Source: Elysia chlorotica (taxonomy: Eukaryota; Mollusca; Gastropoda; Plakobranchidae). From it: a DNA stretch of 64,000 nt. The stretch is from NCBI GenBank assembly GCA_003991915.1, contig RQTK01001056.1, forward strand, positions 72,723-136,722, given 5' to 3'. The notes under the pieces were generated by a model. That model saw nothing but the letters and a program-made list of their open reading frames with translations, had not been told where the DNA came from and did not search any database. The translations under genes and the position numbers were made by a program. Numbering within the stretch: the first letter of the stretch is position 1; the number at the start of each line of letters is the position of its first letter. Below are positions 48,201 through 59,226 of this stretch, piece by piece.

Positions 48201-51200
48201 TCGCGCAGAAAGCTTCAAGGTACAAGGGGAATTGCGGAGTACACAAGACAATGATAGAGAAGAGGCAGATGAGCTAAAGAAACTGAAAGCTAAAGCCAGC
48301 CAAGACAAAGCCAAGTATGAGAGAGAGGTGGACAAGCTGAAGCAGAAGCATGAAGAGCAGGTTCGTTAAACTGTTTTGCTTTCTAGAAGATTTTTCTCCA
48401 CCTATACCATTAATTAAGTATAGCTTCAACCTCAGAGCTGAATAGTGTGCTAGAATCAAAAACAAAAATGTATTGCTACTTAATCCTTCAGAACCAATTA
48501 GCATCTAAACAAAAGCCAAGGATGGAAGAACACATTAGGATAATTTTGTGCATTTTAATTGTTCTGTGTTTTACAAGATTTATTGTTACATAGTACATTT
48601 ACAGATTTTTTTTTTATATTTTTCAATTCATTATGTAGCAACTTAAAAAAACACACCAGACAGGGTGTGTATAAATTAAGTTTCTGGTTCGATAATAATT
48701 CCACATATGCTAACTGAACTGAATTTTCTCTTCACAGATCGTTGCTTTGCTAAGAAATAATGAGGATAATAATTATTGTTCCACGCCTGTCAAAAAGTCA
48801 TGCCCCATCCAAAAAGATATTTTGAGAACAGTGGTAAGTGTAACATTTAAAAAAAATTTTTTTTTTTAATTTGTTACTTATGATAAATTTCCATTCACCA
48901 CTCAACTAATTTTGTTCCATTTCAAGAACATGGAAAACTGTCGGTCACGGAGGTCAATTATGTGTAATTGTCTAATTTTTTAATTCTCAGATAATAGGGA
49001 CGGTTGCAAAAGCAGGGTATAGATAAGCCATGAACTGTATATCTGCCCAGATAAGCCAATTATTGACAAATTCAGTTTATCAGATTGAGATCTAGTTGAT
49101 TGTTTATTCGTGTGATTAATACCATCTTAACATCCAGACATTGACCTTCGTCCTTATTTACAACTGCTTCTGTACATGAATCTCCCGTCAGAGAAACAAC
49201 AAATGGAAATCTAATTATCTTTTATTCGTCCGATTAATACAGATCTTTCAATCTTCACATCCAGTCCTCGGGGCCTGGCGTTATTTCCAACTAATCATTC
49301 TGTTTGTTTTTAAAGTTTATCATCCTTTTTTTTTTTTAAATCAAACTTGATGCGGTTGTTGGTGCTTACGGTTTGACATTCTTTTGCAAAACATGCACAT
49401 GTGTACTTTTGCAACAAAAAAATGTATGTAGATCCAAATGATTAACTGGTAATACCGCTTCAGGTTTAAATATTACAAGCTCCATCTAGATTAATATTAT
49501 GAAAAAGTTTTAAATATATATGCAAATTTTCTTTAAAAGTCGTAGTCAACTATGATTATGTTGAATCAATTTTTTTCAAATATTAAGGAGAATCAGCATT
49601 TTTGTACTGACAATTCCATTCCTTTAATCACATTGCCTCATTACCAGGAATCAAAATTAAAACGGACAGAAGGACTTCAGCAGAGATTAGCTGAGAAAGA
49701 AAAGGAATGTGAAGAACTGAAAGAGGTGGGTCTCTTTTTTTAAATATAAAAAAAAGAGTCAGTGCTTTTTTTTTCAGAATTTGTATACATACTTATGTTT
49801 ATTTTTTCATCCACCTTCATACATTATAAGCCAATTTTTAGATCTGGAATAGGCAAGGAATGTTGTTTTAACCACAGATTTTGTTCTTCTTTTTTTCTCT
49901 TCCTTAGGGATTTATAATTTATTTTGAAAATATCAAGACCAAAATTAAACTACTATGCTTATATATGAAAAGTTTGAGAACAGACGTGCACAGTAATTGT
50001 CTTTGTACAAAAATTGTTGATAGGGAAATTGTCAAAAAGGTTTCCTTATTCCAACAATCAGAGCCAGCACTGTCTGCAGTCTAGTAACTCTTCTCTGCAC
50101 CTTTGTCAATTGCTACTGAAAACCAAACCCCCTTTCCACTCATAAATGCAACTAGCTCTTGGTTCAATAGAATTATAGTCTTTTTTTCTTGTGGTAATAA
50201 TGGCAACAACACTTGCTATAAGGATAACTATTGAATAAAACAAGAAATATCGTTACTGTTGTTTAGCTGAAATAAGAAATTTTGAGGAGTATTTTTACAG
50301 GTTTTTTTTTTTTAATTTATTAATTTGTAAATGTAATGATGGTCTTCAAGAAAGCAATATCCACAAAAAGTTTTAAAGAATTAATCAAATGATAAAGATT
50401 ATTTCTTGACTTAATATTTTTTTATTTGATGGCCAATTTAAATTTATGACAATTTTTATTCCCTCAACAGCGCCTATTGTTATACAATGATCAGCAAATT
50501 AAACACTTCCCAGACTTGCTGGAAGGTCCAAAGAAAGAGGAAATGGTTTGTGTAAGTGACTCTTAGATTTTTTTTTTTTTTATAATAACTGACAAACAGG
50601 GTGAGATTATTCAGGCTTGCTCTTTGGTGTCAGTGAAAATAAATACTATGTGATGGTTATAGTAATTTATTAATGCACTTTAGCTTTATTGCACTAAATG
50701 CTTGCCTTCCAATCTTTTTTTTTTTCATCTTGAGAAATAAGTAAGTGTCATGCACATGGTACTAAAACTCTGAAAGTTAAAAGTAATGTCAAGATATGTA
50801 TTTTTAGGTGATTTCCCCATGCTGACTCACAATTTCCAAAAATAAACTACTAAGTAATACACTGCATGAAGTAAATAAATAAATGATAAACTATTTAGCT
50901 GTCATACTCGCAATAGGATCTAATATTTAAGAACCTGTTTTTAACTTCCTAGCGTTAACAAACCAAGAATTTGGAACTAAATTGCATATCCAGCTTTGTC
51001 TTTACTGGACATTGAGTCTGGTTTTTATTTTTAATATTCAATGCAACACTATTTTGATATTGCCTTTAATTATTTTCTTGACACCACTTTTTCATTACCT
51101 ACTCCTTCATTATCGATATCATTCAAAAGGCTGATTCTTCATCTTAGCCTAAAGTCTTACCCATTTTAGTGCCTTCCTGTGTCATCATTTATTAAAAATT

Positions 51201-52061
51201 AGATACCCTTTCCTACCAGTAGAAGATTAGACAATATGTACCATTAGTTATATTTATATTTTTATAGTTTCCTGTCAAGATTCTATTATAGGAGAGGGTA
51301 ATTTGTTAAATCTACTGTTTTGCTCACACATAGACTAGAGAAAGATTACCACGTTTGCTTTCTTGAAAATATAAGCTTTTGAAGATTGCAGGTGGCCAAT
51401 AGTTTTTAATATATGAATGCTGTGAAGGTTTATTTTATCAACAAGGACAAGATAAAACTGTTGTTTTTTTGCTTGAAACTTTGTATTTTTAAATAAACTA
51501 AATCATCAAGAATTTCTTATGGGACATAATATAGGACTTGCATTGATATACCATTTTAACTTTCCTTGAAAACCTGTCCTCTTATTTGCAGCCTTGTTCA
51601 AAGAAAGTAGTAGTTTAAATTCATAAGAAATCAAATTTATACTAATTAATAAACACTTTGTCCTTGTTTAGGTTGAGGAGTCCAGCACCATCAACTCGAC
51701 CTTCCTTATCACCTCTGAGGAGGCAGATGCCTCATCTGGTTCGAAGCAGCTTAACGCAACTTTTGATAAAAGCACAGGGGATGTGTCAGCAGAGGATAAC
51801 AAATCAAACGAGGAAAATAGGTCATCGAAAGGACGCCCTAGACGCAAAGCTAAGAAAGAGTTGACTTCTGTAATCAAAGAAAACAGTTTGCTGTCTGGTG
51901 CCATTAGTGATGAGAATGGGGACACAACGATCTCACCCATATCTCTCAAGCGGCGGTCTGGGGAGGATCCGCTTCCAGAGCGTAGGAGCAAGAGGAAGAG
52001 AACACTCCTAGCAATAAAAACTGCTGATGGTTCATTCTTTCCAGGCTTAGACATGGATTGA
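33571..52061 (+). CDS. KIF4: KIF4-type chromokinesin (kinesin-4 family)
   Basis: A plus-end-directed microtubule motor. KIF4 proteins bind chromosomes and the anaphase midzone, and act in chromosome condensation, spindle midzone length control and cytokinesis. Twenty-six coding exons join in phase to 1182 aa, close to the roughly 1230 aa of vertebrate KIF4A. The N-terminal motor has GQTGSGKT (89-96), switch [10 protein letters not shown] (207-215), switch [10 protein letters not shown] (238-245) and a [10 protein letters not shown] neck. A long coiled-coil stalk follows, then a basic tail. The motor, and its start directly before the conserved [12 protein letters not shown] strand, point to KIF4 rather than KIF21 or KIF7. 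The family's cysteine-rich tail domain is not seen. Most introns are GT-AG; intron 20 is GC-AG. Start ATG at 33571 follows an acceptor at 33565; stop TGA at 52059-52061. Confidence 0.95.
37038..37709. mobile_element. Inverted-repeat DNA element (MITE) in KIF4 intron 6
   Basis: 672 bases bounded by imperfect terminal inverted repeats of about 24 bases. The left end reads CAGTGGAACACGTTTAAACC; the right end, reverse-complemented, reads CAGTGGAACACACTTAAATC. TA dinucleotides flank both sides (37036-37037 and 37710-37711), as expected of Tc1/mariner/pogo-type insertion. No transposase frame is present, so it is a non-autonomous copy. Sub-terminal AACCGAAA motifs recur in both orientations. Confidence 0.82.
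38437..50551 (+). CDS. KIF4: KIF4 stalk exons 8-25 (coiled coil)
   Basis: Exons 38437-38495, 38842-39126, 39633-39780, 40109-40150, 40394-40552, 41340-41470, 42807-42951, 43187-43297, 43742-43825, 45105-45221, 45653-45796, 46185-46288, 46902-46951, 47469-47548, 48190-48360, 48738-48833, 49648-49725 and 50471-50551; residues 359-1053. Most of the segment is Glu/Lys/Gln-rich heptad-like sequence typical of dimerising coiled coil. It is broken by a Ser/Thr-rich stretch (exon 9) and an acidic stretch (exons 10-11, [14 protein letters not shown]). Exon 20 ends at a GC donor. The last stalk exon ends MVC. Confidence 0.9.
42008..42152. repeat. Hairpin-forming inverted repeat in KIF4 intron 13
   Basis: CGGTTTTTATTGGC at 42008-42021 is the exact reverse complement of GCCAATAAAAACCG at 42139-42152. 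A second inner pair (GGTAACACCC near 42053 and GGGGTGTTCC at 42121) is also nearly complementary. The 145-base unit may be a small foldback element. Confidence 0.65.
42264..42290. repeat. (CT)n microsatellite
   Basis: Short CT dinucleotide run in KIF4 intron 13. Confidence 0.9.
44415..44696 (+). mobile_element. 5'-truncated LINE (non-LTR retrotransposon) 3' end in KIF4 intron 16
   Basis: An open frame at about 44415-44681 encodes a peptide with the block [15 protein letters not shown], then [20 protein letters not shown] and a WRDMI...AMRHGT end. This is the typical C-terminal tail of RTE/BovB-like and related endonuclease/reverse-transcriptase polyproteins. It is followed directly by a short TGATGATGATGA tail, as often found at the 3' ends of such LINEs. 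No reverse transcriptase or endonuclease domain is left, so this is a severely 5'-truncated, dead copy. Confidence 0.8.
51672..52061 (+). CDS. KIF4: KIF4 C-terminal tail exon 26
   Basis: 129 residues: an acidic/Ser-rich part ([12 protein letters not shown]...), two basic clusters (GRPRRKAKK and RRSKRKR) that look like nuclear localisation or DNA-binding segments, and an ending [10 protein letters not shown]. The end vaguely recalls the SFF-containing C-terminus of vertebrate KIF4A. It contains no Cys, so it does not carry the Fe-S cysteine-rich domain. Confidence 0.88.
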   Translation, partial: VEESSTINSTFLITSEEADASSGSKQLNATFDKSTGDVSAEDNKSNEENRSSKGRPRRKAKKELTSVIKENSLLSGAISDENGDTTISPISLKRRSGEDPLPERRSKRKRTLLAIKTADGSFFPGLDMD

Positions 52062-53123
52062 ACAAGTTGTTTTTTTAACCTGTTAGAGACGGGATCCACA
52101 ATTTTTAAAAATTTCTTTTTTTTTTTTTTTCTCCACTAAAAGGCAGGCTCCTGGGTTATATTTGTTAAATATCTAGGTCTTTTTTTAAAATAAGGGTGTT
52201 AACTTTTTTCTTCTTCTTTTTTTAAATTATAATGCTTAATACACAAACCCATAAATTGACTTTCCATTGGCTCATTATGAAAGATTTTTTAACTGCAAGA
52301 GTATCATTATTACTCCTGGGACCAATGCCTTCTTGATCAAAGAATTGAATGCACATATTTATCCCTGTTACCGTAACTTTTTCATGTTTTACTTAAGTAT
52401 TCTAACATGAGCATACCATTGCTTCCACCTAAAATTACACACTTGTTACATGATTCTTAGTTGGTAAAAATTTATAGGGCAATATTCAATGTAATATCAC
52501 ACAAGTTTTGGTCCTGTTATTTATCAACAAAAATGAATACAGTATAAGTCAACAATGTTATTTTTAAATACTTGTTATTTGGATGCAAGGCTTATTAAAG
52601 CCAGCTTTGCCAAATCAGTGCCTTCTCTCTTCCATCCACAAGTACACATGATAAATTATTTGGATCCTTTGTCTCTTCGATCTCCTACTGATATCCCTCC
52701 CCTCTCTGCTCATCATATTGTACCTTTGACCCACCCTTATTACAGTACAGGATGTCACTTGTGGCCTGTGGTAGAACTTTAATTTTTTTTATAGCTGTAG
52801 TTCCTTTACTTCTCTGAAATATTATAAAGTGACCTTAACTGTGACATGTTTCAAAGGATTTGATCTACAACTTTGTAAATATCACTTAATGTGTTCTTTA
52901 TTTCATTTTTTTTTTTTTTTTTTTTTAATTATTTTTAATGCATTTTAATGCCACCACATACCAGACATAGATTACATGGGGTGATTGGGGGTAGGGGTGT
53001 AAGGATGTTGTTGTTTTTTTTTCGTTCATTTCTGTATCTCTTACACTGAATACATGTCATGTCCAGAAATTGATACATGTACTGCATACGTTTCTTCAAA
53101 TACTAATTCTCTTCCTCCATGGA

Positions 53124-53187
<64 letters not shown>

Positions 53188-53420
53188 CCACCATTTTGTA
53201 TCATTGTATTTGTAAAAATATATGTAATAGTTGTATTTGAGTAAAGATTATTTGTTTTACTTCTACTTTTTTTTTTTAATTGTAATTGTAGGTGTTTATT
53301 TATACATGATGCACATCTTCAACAGATTGTTTGAATCATATTAAATTTTGTATGTACACAAATTAGGATTTTGTTTTTTGTACATTTCAAAAATTATAAA
53401 TAAAGGGATGCCACTTTTCC
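52062..53420 (+). other. KIF4: 3' untranslated region of KIF4
   Basis: AT-rich non-coding sequence after the stop, holding T-runs and a (TC)n array at about 53127-53183. AATAAA at 53399-53404 is the best-placed poly(A) signal. The UTR would be about 1.36 kb. Confidence 0.6.
53399..53404 (+). terminator. KIF4: Likely poly(A) signal of KIF4
   Basis: Canonical AATAAA in an AT-rich context about 1.34 kb after the stop codon. Confidence 0.5.
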
Positions 53421-54909
53421 GGAAATAGAACCTGGGTCAGGATCCTCCGGAAATTTTTCTATCTGCATCTGAGTCTGATGTCTGTGAAACTGCAACATAT
53501 TTATTTTTCCTGAAGAAAAACAAACAAACAACCATAACTATGTGCCGTTCAGCCTTCATTGCTGTTGTTCCTGATTATCATACAACTAATGTTTAATTGT
53601 GTAACTAAAACCCGAGCAGAAAAAGAAATTAACATATGTTTTGCGTGTAAGAAAAAAAATGCATAGAACAATTTAATGGCTTTTCATTGTTAATTAAATT
53701 TTCATTCTATTGTTTTATCGGTATTGGCGCTACATCTTGTAAATAATCTCATCCAGATTACTGATTTCAACCTCTAGTTTATCTGACCGGCATCGGTTAT
53801 TCTTTCAAGTAATACTGATTTGTCCATCTTCATCCAAGTCCTGCTAGGCTGTGTTTGATCTGATCTAGTTCTATTGACAAATGCTTTGTTAAAGAAAAAC
53901 AACTTTGCATTTTCCCTTCATGAAATGGGCACACAATGCACAATTCAAATTTTACCAATATTCTGATTAATGGAAATAGAACAGATGTAGAATAAATATA
54001 AACTTTGTTGAGGCAGATGTAGATAGATAATAAAAAAATCCTGTCAATAGGTCTAAAAATTGAAATTTTCAGCCAGAGCTGGCGCCGCTCCTCTACCCTC
54101 TTTACCTTTACCCACTACCAAAGTTACAGAAATTTTGCCAGGTCTTGGTGGCATCCCTACAAATAATATAATTATTACCTAAATAATTTTGTAACATATA
54201 TATAAAAATAAAAATAAACTTTTTCTTGGGAAGTTTTGATTTTAAGAAATTGCAAATTTTTTTCTTTTAATATTATGTACCAATGTAGTGCTTAAAACAA
54301 GAAAACGTCTGTGTTGTTTATATTGTAATTAATTCATATAGTGTTTTGTGTTTCATGAAATATCAGAGTTTTTAACTGAATATTGAGTCTGGTGGGCCTA
54401 CTACTTTTTGATCATCTAGGAAATGTATTTGTAATTTACAACAATCAAACGGTTAATTGAATGCCTTAGGATCATTTTCTATTAAGTCAGAATTGATAAT
54501 GGTGCTTTTTTGCGACTTTCAAATTGCAAAGACAAGTCTTTATGTGTTAAATTGCTTTTTTGTGCCTATTATCAATCTGACTATCCTATCTGCAGATAAA
54601 GCAGCTCCTTTTAATTTTTTTTTGTGTTCACATCTTCATTGCAAATACATCACATTTCATTTCATTTCAATAGGAAATTTCATTGGTGCCTTGTTTTATT
54701 TTTACAACGATTGTAAAGAAGGAAGCAATAAAATCTGTTATCGACTATGAAAACAAATTTTTCCCCTTTTTTTAAAGTGAAGTTTTGTTAGATGCTACAA
54801 TTACACTTGCAGACCAGTGCCAGTTAAACCCTGAATGACATTTTTAGCCTCCAATATGAACGCCGATGATAGAATACTTTTGAAAACATAAAGGCACCTC
54901 CCCTCTCCC

Positions 54910-54954
<45 letters not shown>

Positions 54955-56340
54955 TCTCTCTCACTCTCTCCCTCCCCCTGTACACTACACAGTTAATGAG
55001 GGACATGATTTTTTTTATGTGAAATTAAAATTGTCATAAATGGTGGATAGCAATCAATTTTAAATGTTAAATACAATAAGATAGTTCAACATGGGTTATA
55101 CAAATTATTTGGGAAACATTGAAAATTGATCTACTTTGTACTTAAGAAAGCTACAATCGAACCTTTAAGGTCATGACTAACTTATGAAAATCAATTATGG
55201 TTTTAATTTATTCTTCGGGAAGTTGAAATTCTCTTAAATTTCCTGGGAAACAGTGGATAAAATTTAAAATTATTGTTCAAAACAAGATTGTTCAACCGAC
55301 TTCAGACAATTAATAATCAAGAGGGCTTAATAAAGAGATGGCTTTGCCAAGTCACTACCTAGAAAATAGAGAGTGATCTCCAACAGTAAGCACGAACATC
55401 TTGGTTTGGTGGTTGTTATTCTCATGTCCAACGTCAGCAAGTAAGCTATATTGCGAACGTATACCAAGACTTGAGTCTGAAAAATTAGTGTTGTGCCAAT
55501 TTTTGTCTTCTACATAACTTATTGTATAGGCAGTGGCGTTAGTTCGAGTGTCGTTAACAATATGAACTATAGCGACTTTTCACAATTCATGTTAATGTGC
55601 ATCCCTTCCCGCAAAAGACAAAAACAGAGCAACTACGGTATATATAGACATGCCAATTTCGATTATTTTTCAACTTCTTTCAATCATCTTCGAAACTATG
55701 TTATAGTTTTCATCCCCCCCCCCCTACAATATAATTATATTGGTGCAAACTGCAATAGGGAAGAAAAAAGAGTGATTTATTCAATTAAGTTGATCGGCTT
55801 CTCATTAGAGTTCCCAAATTTAAGTGATTATATTCCTTCATCAGACTTTTTTTTTTTTTTTGCAAAGTGGAGTACACAATCATTGACAATGTAAAAAAAA
55901 AAGGAATAATAAAGGTTAAAAAAAAAAACACCCAAAAAGAAAAAAAAACCAACAGAACAACCACGGTGTATATAGGCCTACAGCACATGTCTATTACGAT
56001 TATTTTTCAACTTCTTTCAATCATTATGTATTAGTTTTACAAGTTCGCCCTCACAATGTATAATGGTGCAATAGGGTCTCATTGTATGGGAAGAAGAAAA
56101 AAAGTGTGTGGTTTATTCAATAAAGTTGACCAACCTCACCAGGGTTCCTTGATTTAAGTGATTATACAATGTATTCCTTAATCAGGCCGCCTTGTTTTTT
56201 GCAAGGTGGATTGATACCAGTACACAATCATTGACAATGTATGTGAATGAGCATCCCGTTACCGTTAACCGTCAACATTAAATTGGCATTGTAAAGAAGG
56301 AAAAGGATTCAATAAAACGAAACAAAACAATCATACTCAA
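53421..56340. other. Intergenic region with tandem duplication
   Basis: No gene is supported. It holds a (TC)n array at about 54914-54970 and a diverged tandem duplication at about 55620-56240; the rest is anonymous AT-rich sequence. Confidence 0.6.
55620..56240 (+). repeat. Diverged tandem duplication, about 320 bp period
   Basis: Blocks at 55620-55893 recur in order at about 55940-56240: GTATATATAGACATGC / GTATATAGGCCTACAGCACA, then CGATTATTTTTCAACTTC, TTTATTCAAT-AAGTTGA, TTTAAGTGATTATA, CCTT-ATCAG and TACACAATCATTGACAATGT. There is no coding potential. Confidence 0.8.
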
Positions 56341-56349
56341 CGCACAACG

Positions 56350-56430
56350 AAAGCACCGGTTACGCAGTTGGTTAGTGTTTTGTGCAGATGAGCTGGAGAT
56401 CTGTGGTTCGAATGCTAGAGTTGTAAGCAC
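56350..56430 (+). mobile_element. tRNA-like SINE head, degenerate
   Basis: GGTTACGCAGTTGGTTAGTG resembles a tRNA A-box region, and GGTTCGAATGC at 56405-56415 matches the RNA polymerase III B box. The spacing is tRNA-like, but the cloverleaf is not intact. Confidence 0.5.
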
Positions 56431-56559
56431 AACGTTACAAGTGGTAAGCTTACAATGAGATTAAGCTACCGCGCATTTGTACTTACGACGCATAATCTTT
56501 GACTGGAGGATCTAGAAGACTAGTATCAAAAGAAGGATCCTTTTCCTATATCGTGACAG

Positions 56560-56645
56560 GTGCCCCCGATTGCTAGAGCAGGATCTCGAACCTGGACTTC
56601 CTGCATCGGAGAATGACGCTTTAACCTCAGCGATATCACTTTCTC
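56560..56645 (-). mobile_element. tRNA-like SINE head in reverse
   Basis: GGATCTCGAACC at 56581-56592 is the reverse complement of a B box (GGTTCGAGATCC). It is followed at tRNA-like distance by sequence whose complement resembles an anticodon arm and A box (GATATCGCTGAGGTTAAAGC). Confidence 0.5.
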
Positions 56646-56719
56646 CTTTAAATCTTATCTGGTGCCCCTGTCACTTGATGAAATCATGCTTTGCGGTCCA
56701 CACAACAGCTATGAATGAC

Positions 56720-56885
56720 TTAATCATGTCCCTTACACATGGGATTCTCTTATCGCTCACTGACTCCGTGCGTCAATGATATAACTAAATCTAAGATTAT
56801 GCACCGGTGCAGATTCCCTTACCTTTAGTATAATACTAATGGTCTTTATTTTCGCTATGGGCCTCGATGTCGTACGATCTCTATT
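56720..56885 (+). repeat. Dispersed repeat copy C
   Basis: AATCATGTCCCTTACACATG, CTTATCGCTCACTGACTCCG, GGTGCAGATTCCCTTACC and TATTTTCGCTATGGGCC match, in order, the repeat copies at 3330-3645 and 3960-4110, more than 50 kb away. Confidence 0.65.
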
Positions 56886-56944
56886 AAAAGTTTAAAACCT
56901 AGGGGACGTAAAACCAATGAGACGTTTGGTAAATAAATAGAATC

Positions 56945-57015
56945 GACGGTAGTTAAGTCTTTTAGTGCTCTGGATAGACGATCAGGAGGTCTGCTGTTCG
57001 AGTCACAGCTGGTCT
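56945..57015 (+). mobile_element. tRNA-like SINE head, degenerate
   Basis: TGTTCGAGTCA at 56994-57004 resembles a B box and is preceded by AGACGATCAGGAGGTC, close to the matching segment of the better preserved SINE at 57167. It is divergent. Confidence 0.45.
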
Positions 57016-57166
57016 CCCATTGTCCGTGTAGGGTTATTCTGGAATCAGAGGACGTAGCATTTATCGAAGAAACTGAAAAACAAAATCATGTGTTTAAAAT
57101 ACAATTAAAAAAGAAAAAAGAAAGTTAACTCCCGTATCGGTGTCACGATTAACTATTCAGCATTAT

Positions 57167-57448
57167 GAATGGGGAAACTGGCTCAGTGGTAGAGCGTTGG
57201 TCTCCAGATCGGGAGGTCCGCGGTTCGAATCCCACGATCGGCAGATTTATTTGTCCAATTTCGTCCCCTGTAACTGGTTGGGTCGGTGTCAGTATAATGT
57301 GACCGGCTGAGACAGGAGTCATGGTATCCCCGCCCTGTCTCGTGTGTGGCAGCATTTAAAATTGCCAGATGTCAGTCTTGGGGCCCGTCCACAATATAGC
57401 CTATATAGTGCTGACGTTGGACGTTCAACTCAACTCAACTCAACTCAA
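57167..57448 (+). mobile_element. tRNA-derived SINE with (CTCAA)n tail
   Basis: The head has an A box TGGCTCAGTGG (57179-57189) and B box GGTTCGAATCC (57222-57232) at tRNA spacing. A non-tRNA body of about 190 bases follows (CCCGCCCTGTCTCGTGTGTG, GCCAGATGTCAG, ATATAGCCTA) and a 3' tail of CAACT/CTCAA pentamers. Body relatives lie at 25860-25955 and 57449-57595, so this is a dispersed family. The anticodon, acceptor and T stems are mispaired, so it is not a working tRNA gene. Confidence 0.8.
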
Positions 57449-57597
57449 TATGATCGACTGAGACAGAAGTCCTAGTAGGCTATCGCCGCCCTGTCTGTGT
57501 GACAACACATACAACCTTCAGACGTCAGACTTGGGCGCATCCAAGGTAGACCTATTGTGTAGTTCCTGACATGATCGAACGATAAGGGAACAACTCA
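57449..57597 (+). mobile_element. SINE body fragment, second copy
   Basis: GATCGACTGAGACAGAAGTC, GCCGCCCTGTCTGTGTGA and CAGACGTCAGACTTGGGCGC repeat, with divergence, the body of the adjacent SINE at 57167-57448. No tRNA head is present, so it is a headless tandem or an independent truncated copy. Confidence 0.65.
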
Positions 57598-58140
57598 GAG
57601 TGTGAGCCACATTCCTATTAACTTGTATAATTTTGCTAACTTTTAGACTATCCGCTTGGAATTCCTACAGACTGGAGAACCAAGGACATTTTTATTTAAC
57701 TGTATTTAGTACCCAGTACTTTGTACATATATGTATTCAAATGGTCACATCAGGGGGAAAATACGATGCGAGATCCTTAGGCCTAATCCTACGTTGTTTC
57801 GGTAATATTAATGGGTTTTATCATAGGCCTATCTCGGTCAGAACATGTTATTCTGATATCTCAACTGTTAGGCTTGTGTTCAGAACAACGTTCGTGTTAC
57901 TCAAACAAATAAATATTGCACAAAGCCTAGATACAGATTTAAACTCCTTTGCATTTCAATTTCATCATAAGTAGTAATACTGCTTCATGTATCAAAAATG
58001 GAAATCACGGAAGCCGGTGTTCTATCCCAGGGCTACCGCGCCCCGAACGAAGGTGGAGCTGTAAAGAATACAAGGCGTTGCACTCTCTGCAGGTCACTCG
58101 TTATAAAACTGCATGGTCGCGCATACTTTTATATTTTAGA

Positions 58141-58355
58141 NNNNNNNNNNNNNNNNNNNNNNNNNNNNNNNNNNNNNNNNNNNNNNNNNNNNNNNNNNNN
58201 NNNNNNNNNNNNNNNNNNNNNNNNNNNNNNNNNNNNNNNNNNNNNNNNNNNNNNNNNNNNNNNNNNNNNNNNNNNNNNNNNNNNNNNNNNNNNNNNNNNN
58301 NNNNNNNNNNNNNNNNNNNNNNNNNNNNNNNNNNNNNNNNNNNNNNNNNNNNNNN
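58141..58355. other. Assembly gap (215 N)
   Basis: A run of N immediately followed by an (AAT)n microsatellite, which probably caused the break in assembly. Confidence 1.
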
Positions 58356-58429
<74 letters not shown>

Positions 58430-59226
58430 CAGTGGTTACTACCGTTTCAGCGTGGGATCAAAAAAGATTATTAAAACCCATAGATGTATTCTGTTAAAAC
58501 CTTTTTTTTTCTAACTCCATCCGAGTAAAAATGTAGGCGTTAATACTTATATTTTTCACCAGTTTTTTTTTTTTTTTAACGGTCCATTGGTTTTTAAATA
58601 ATTATACGACAAAACAACACTGTTACCACTAAGTAAAGAAACGGCATGCACATACTCTAAGCTTATTACCTGTGTAACCTTTTTACAGGTTTACCTGACT
58701 TCGTATATCTTGTTTATTTTTAGCTCTGCGATCACAGCGTCAGAATTTATGACATGATCTTTCGACTTCACCACTCGCTCAGAGCTCGGCTCAGGCGATT
58801 CACGCATTGCCAAACCGAACGGTTCATCGGCAAATTAAACAAATAAATCAATATTTATTGGGTTTGACATGAGGTCAAAATTTGATGTTTGACTTTCGTC
58901 ATCCATTTAAAATATAAAAATTGATCAAAAAGCAATTTTGGATTCCATATTTAAATATTTTTGATGTCATATATTATTTTTTCAAATAATATGTGCAGCG
59001 TAAAATTAGACTTTTCTGTAGTTCCGAATCATCCTGGCCAGTAAAAGAGGCGGAAGTCAACAGGTAGGCAAAGCCGATTCTTTTGGCAACTTGCATCAAA
59101 ACATTGACTTGAGCTGAAAAAGCTCAAAGTCTTAAAGGTGAGACACGGATTAGAACAAAATCTAACATAGGCCCCGTAATGTGTTCATATAATAGATTCA
59201 GCCTATTATGCATGTACAGAAAGTCT

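Noticed and set aside
55493-55894. 133-codon plus-strand frame
   Set aside because: It lies in a non-coding tandem duplication; the second copy does not keep the frame.
57171-57243. Possible tRNA-Trp gene (CCA in the anticodon position)
   Set aside because: A and B boxes are good, but the anticodon, T and acceptor stems are mispaired and a SINE body follows, so it is a tRNA-derived SINE.
57949-58474. Frames of 136 and 158 codons
   Set aside because: Most codons are assembly N bases or (AAT)n.
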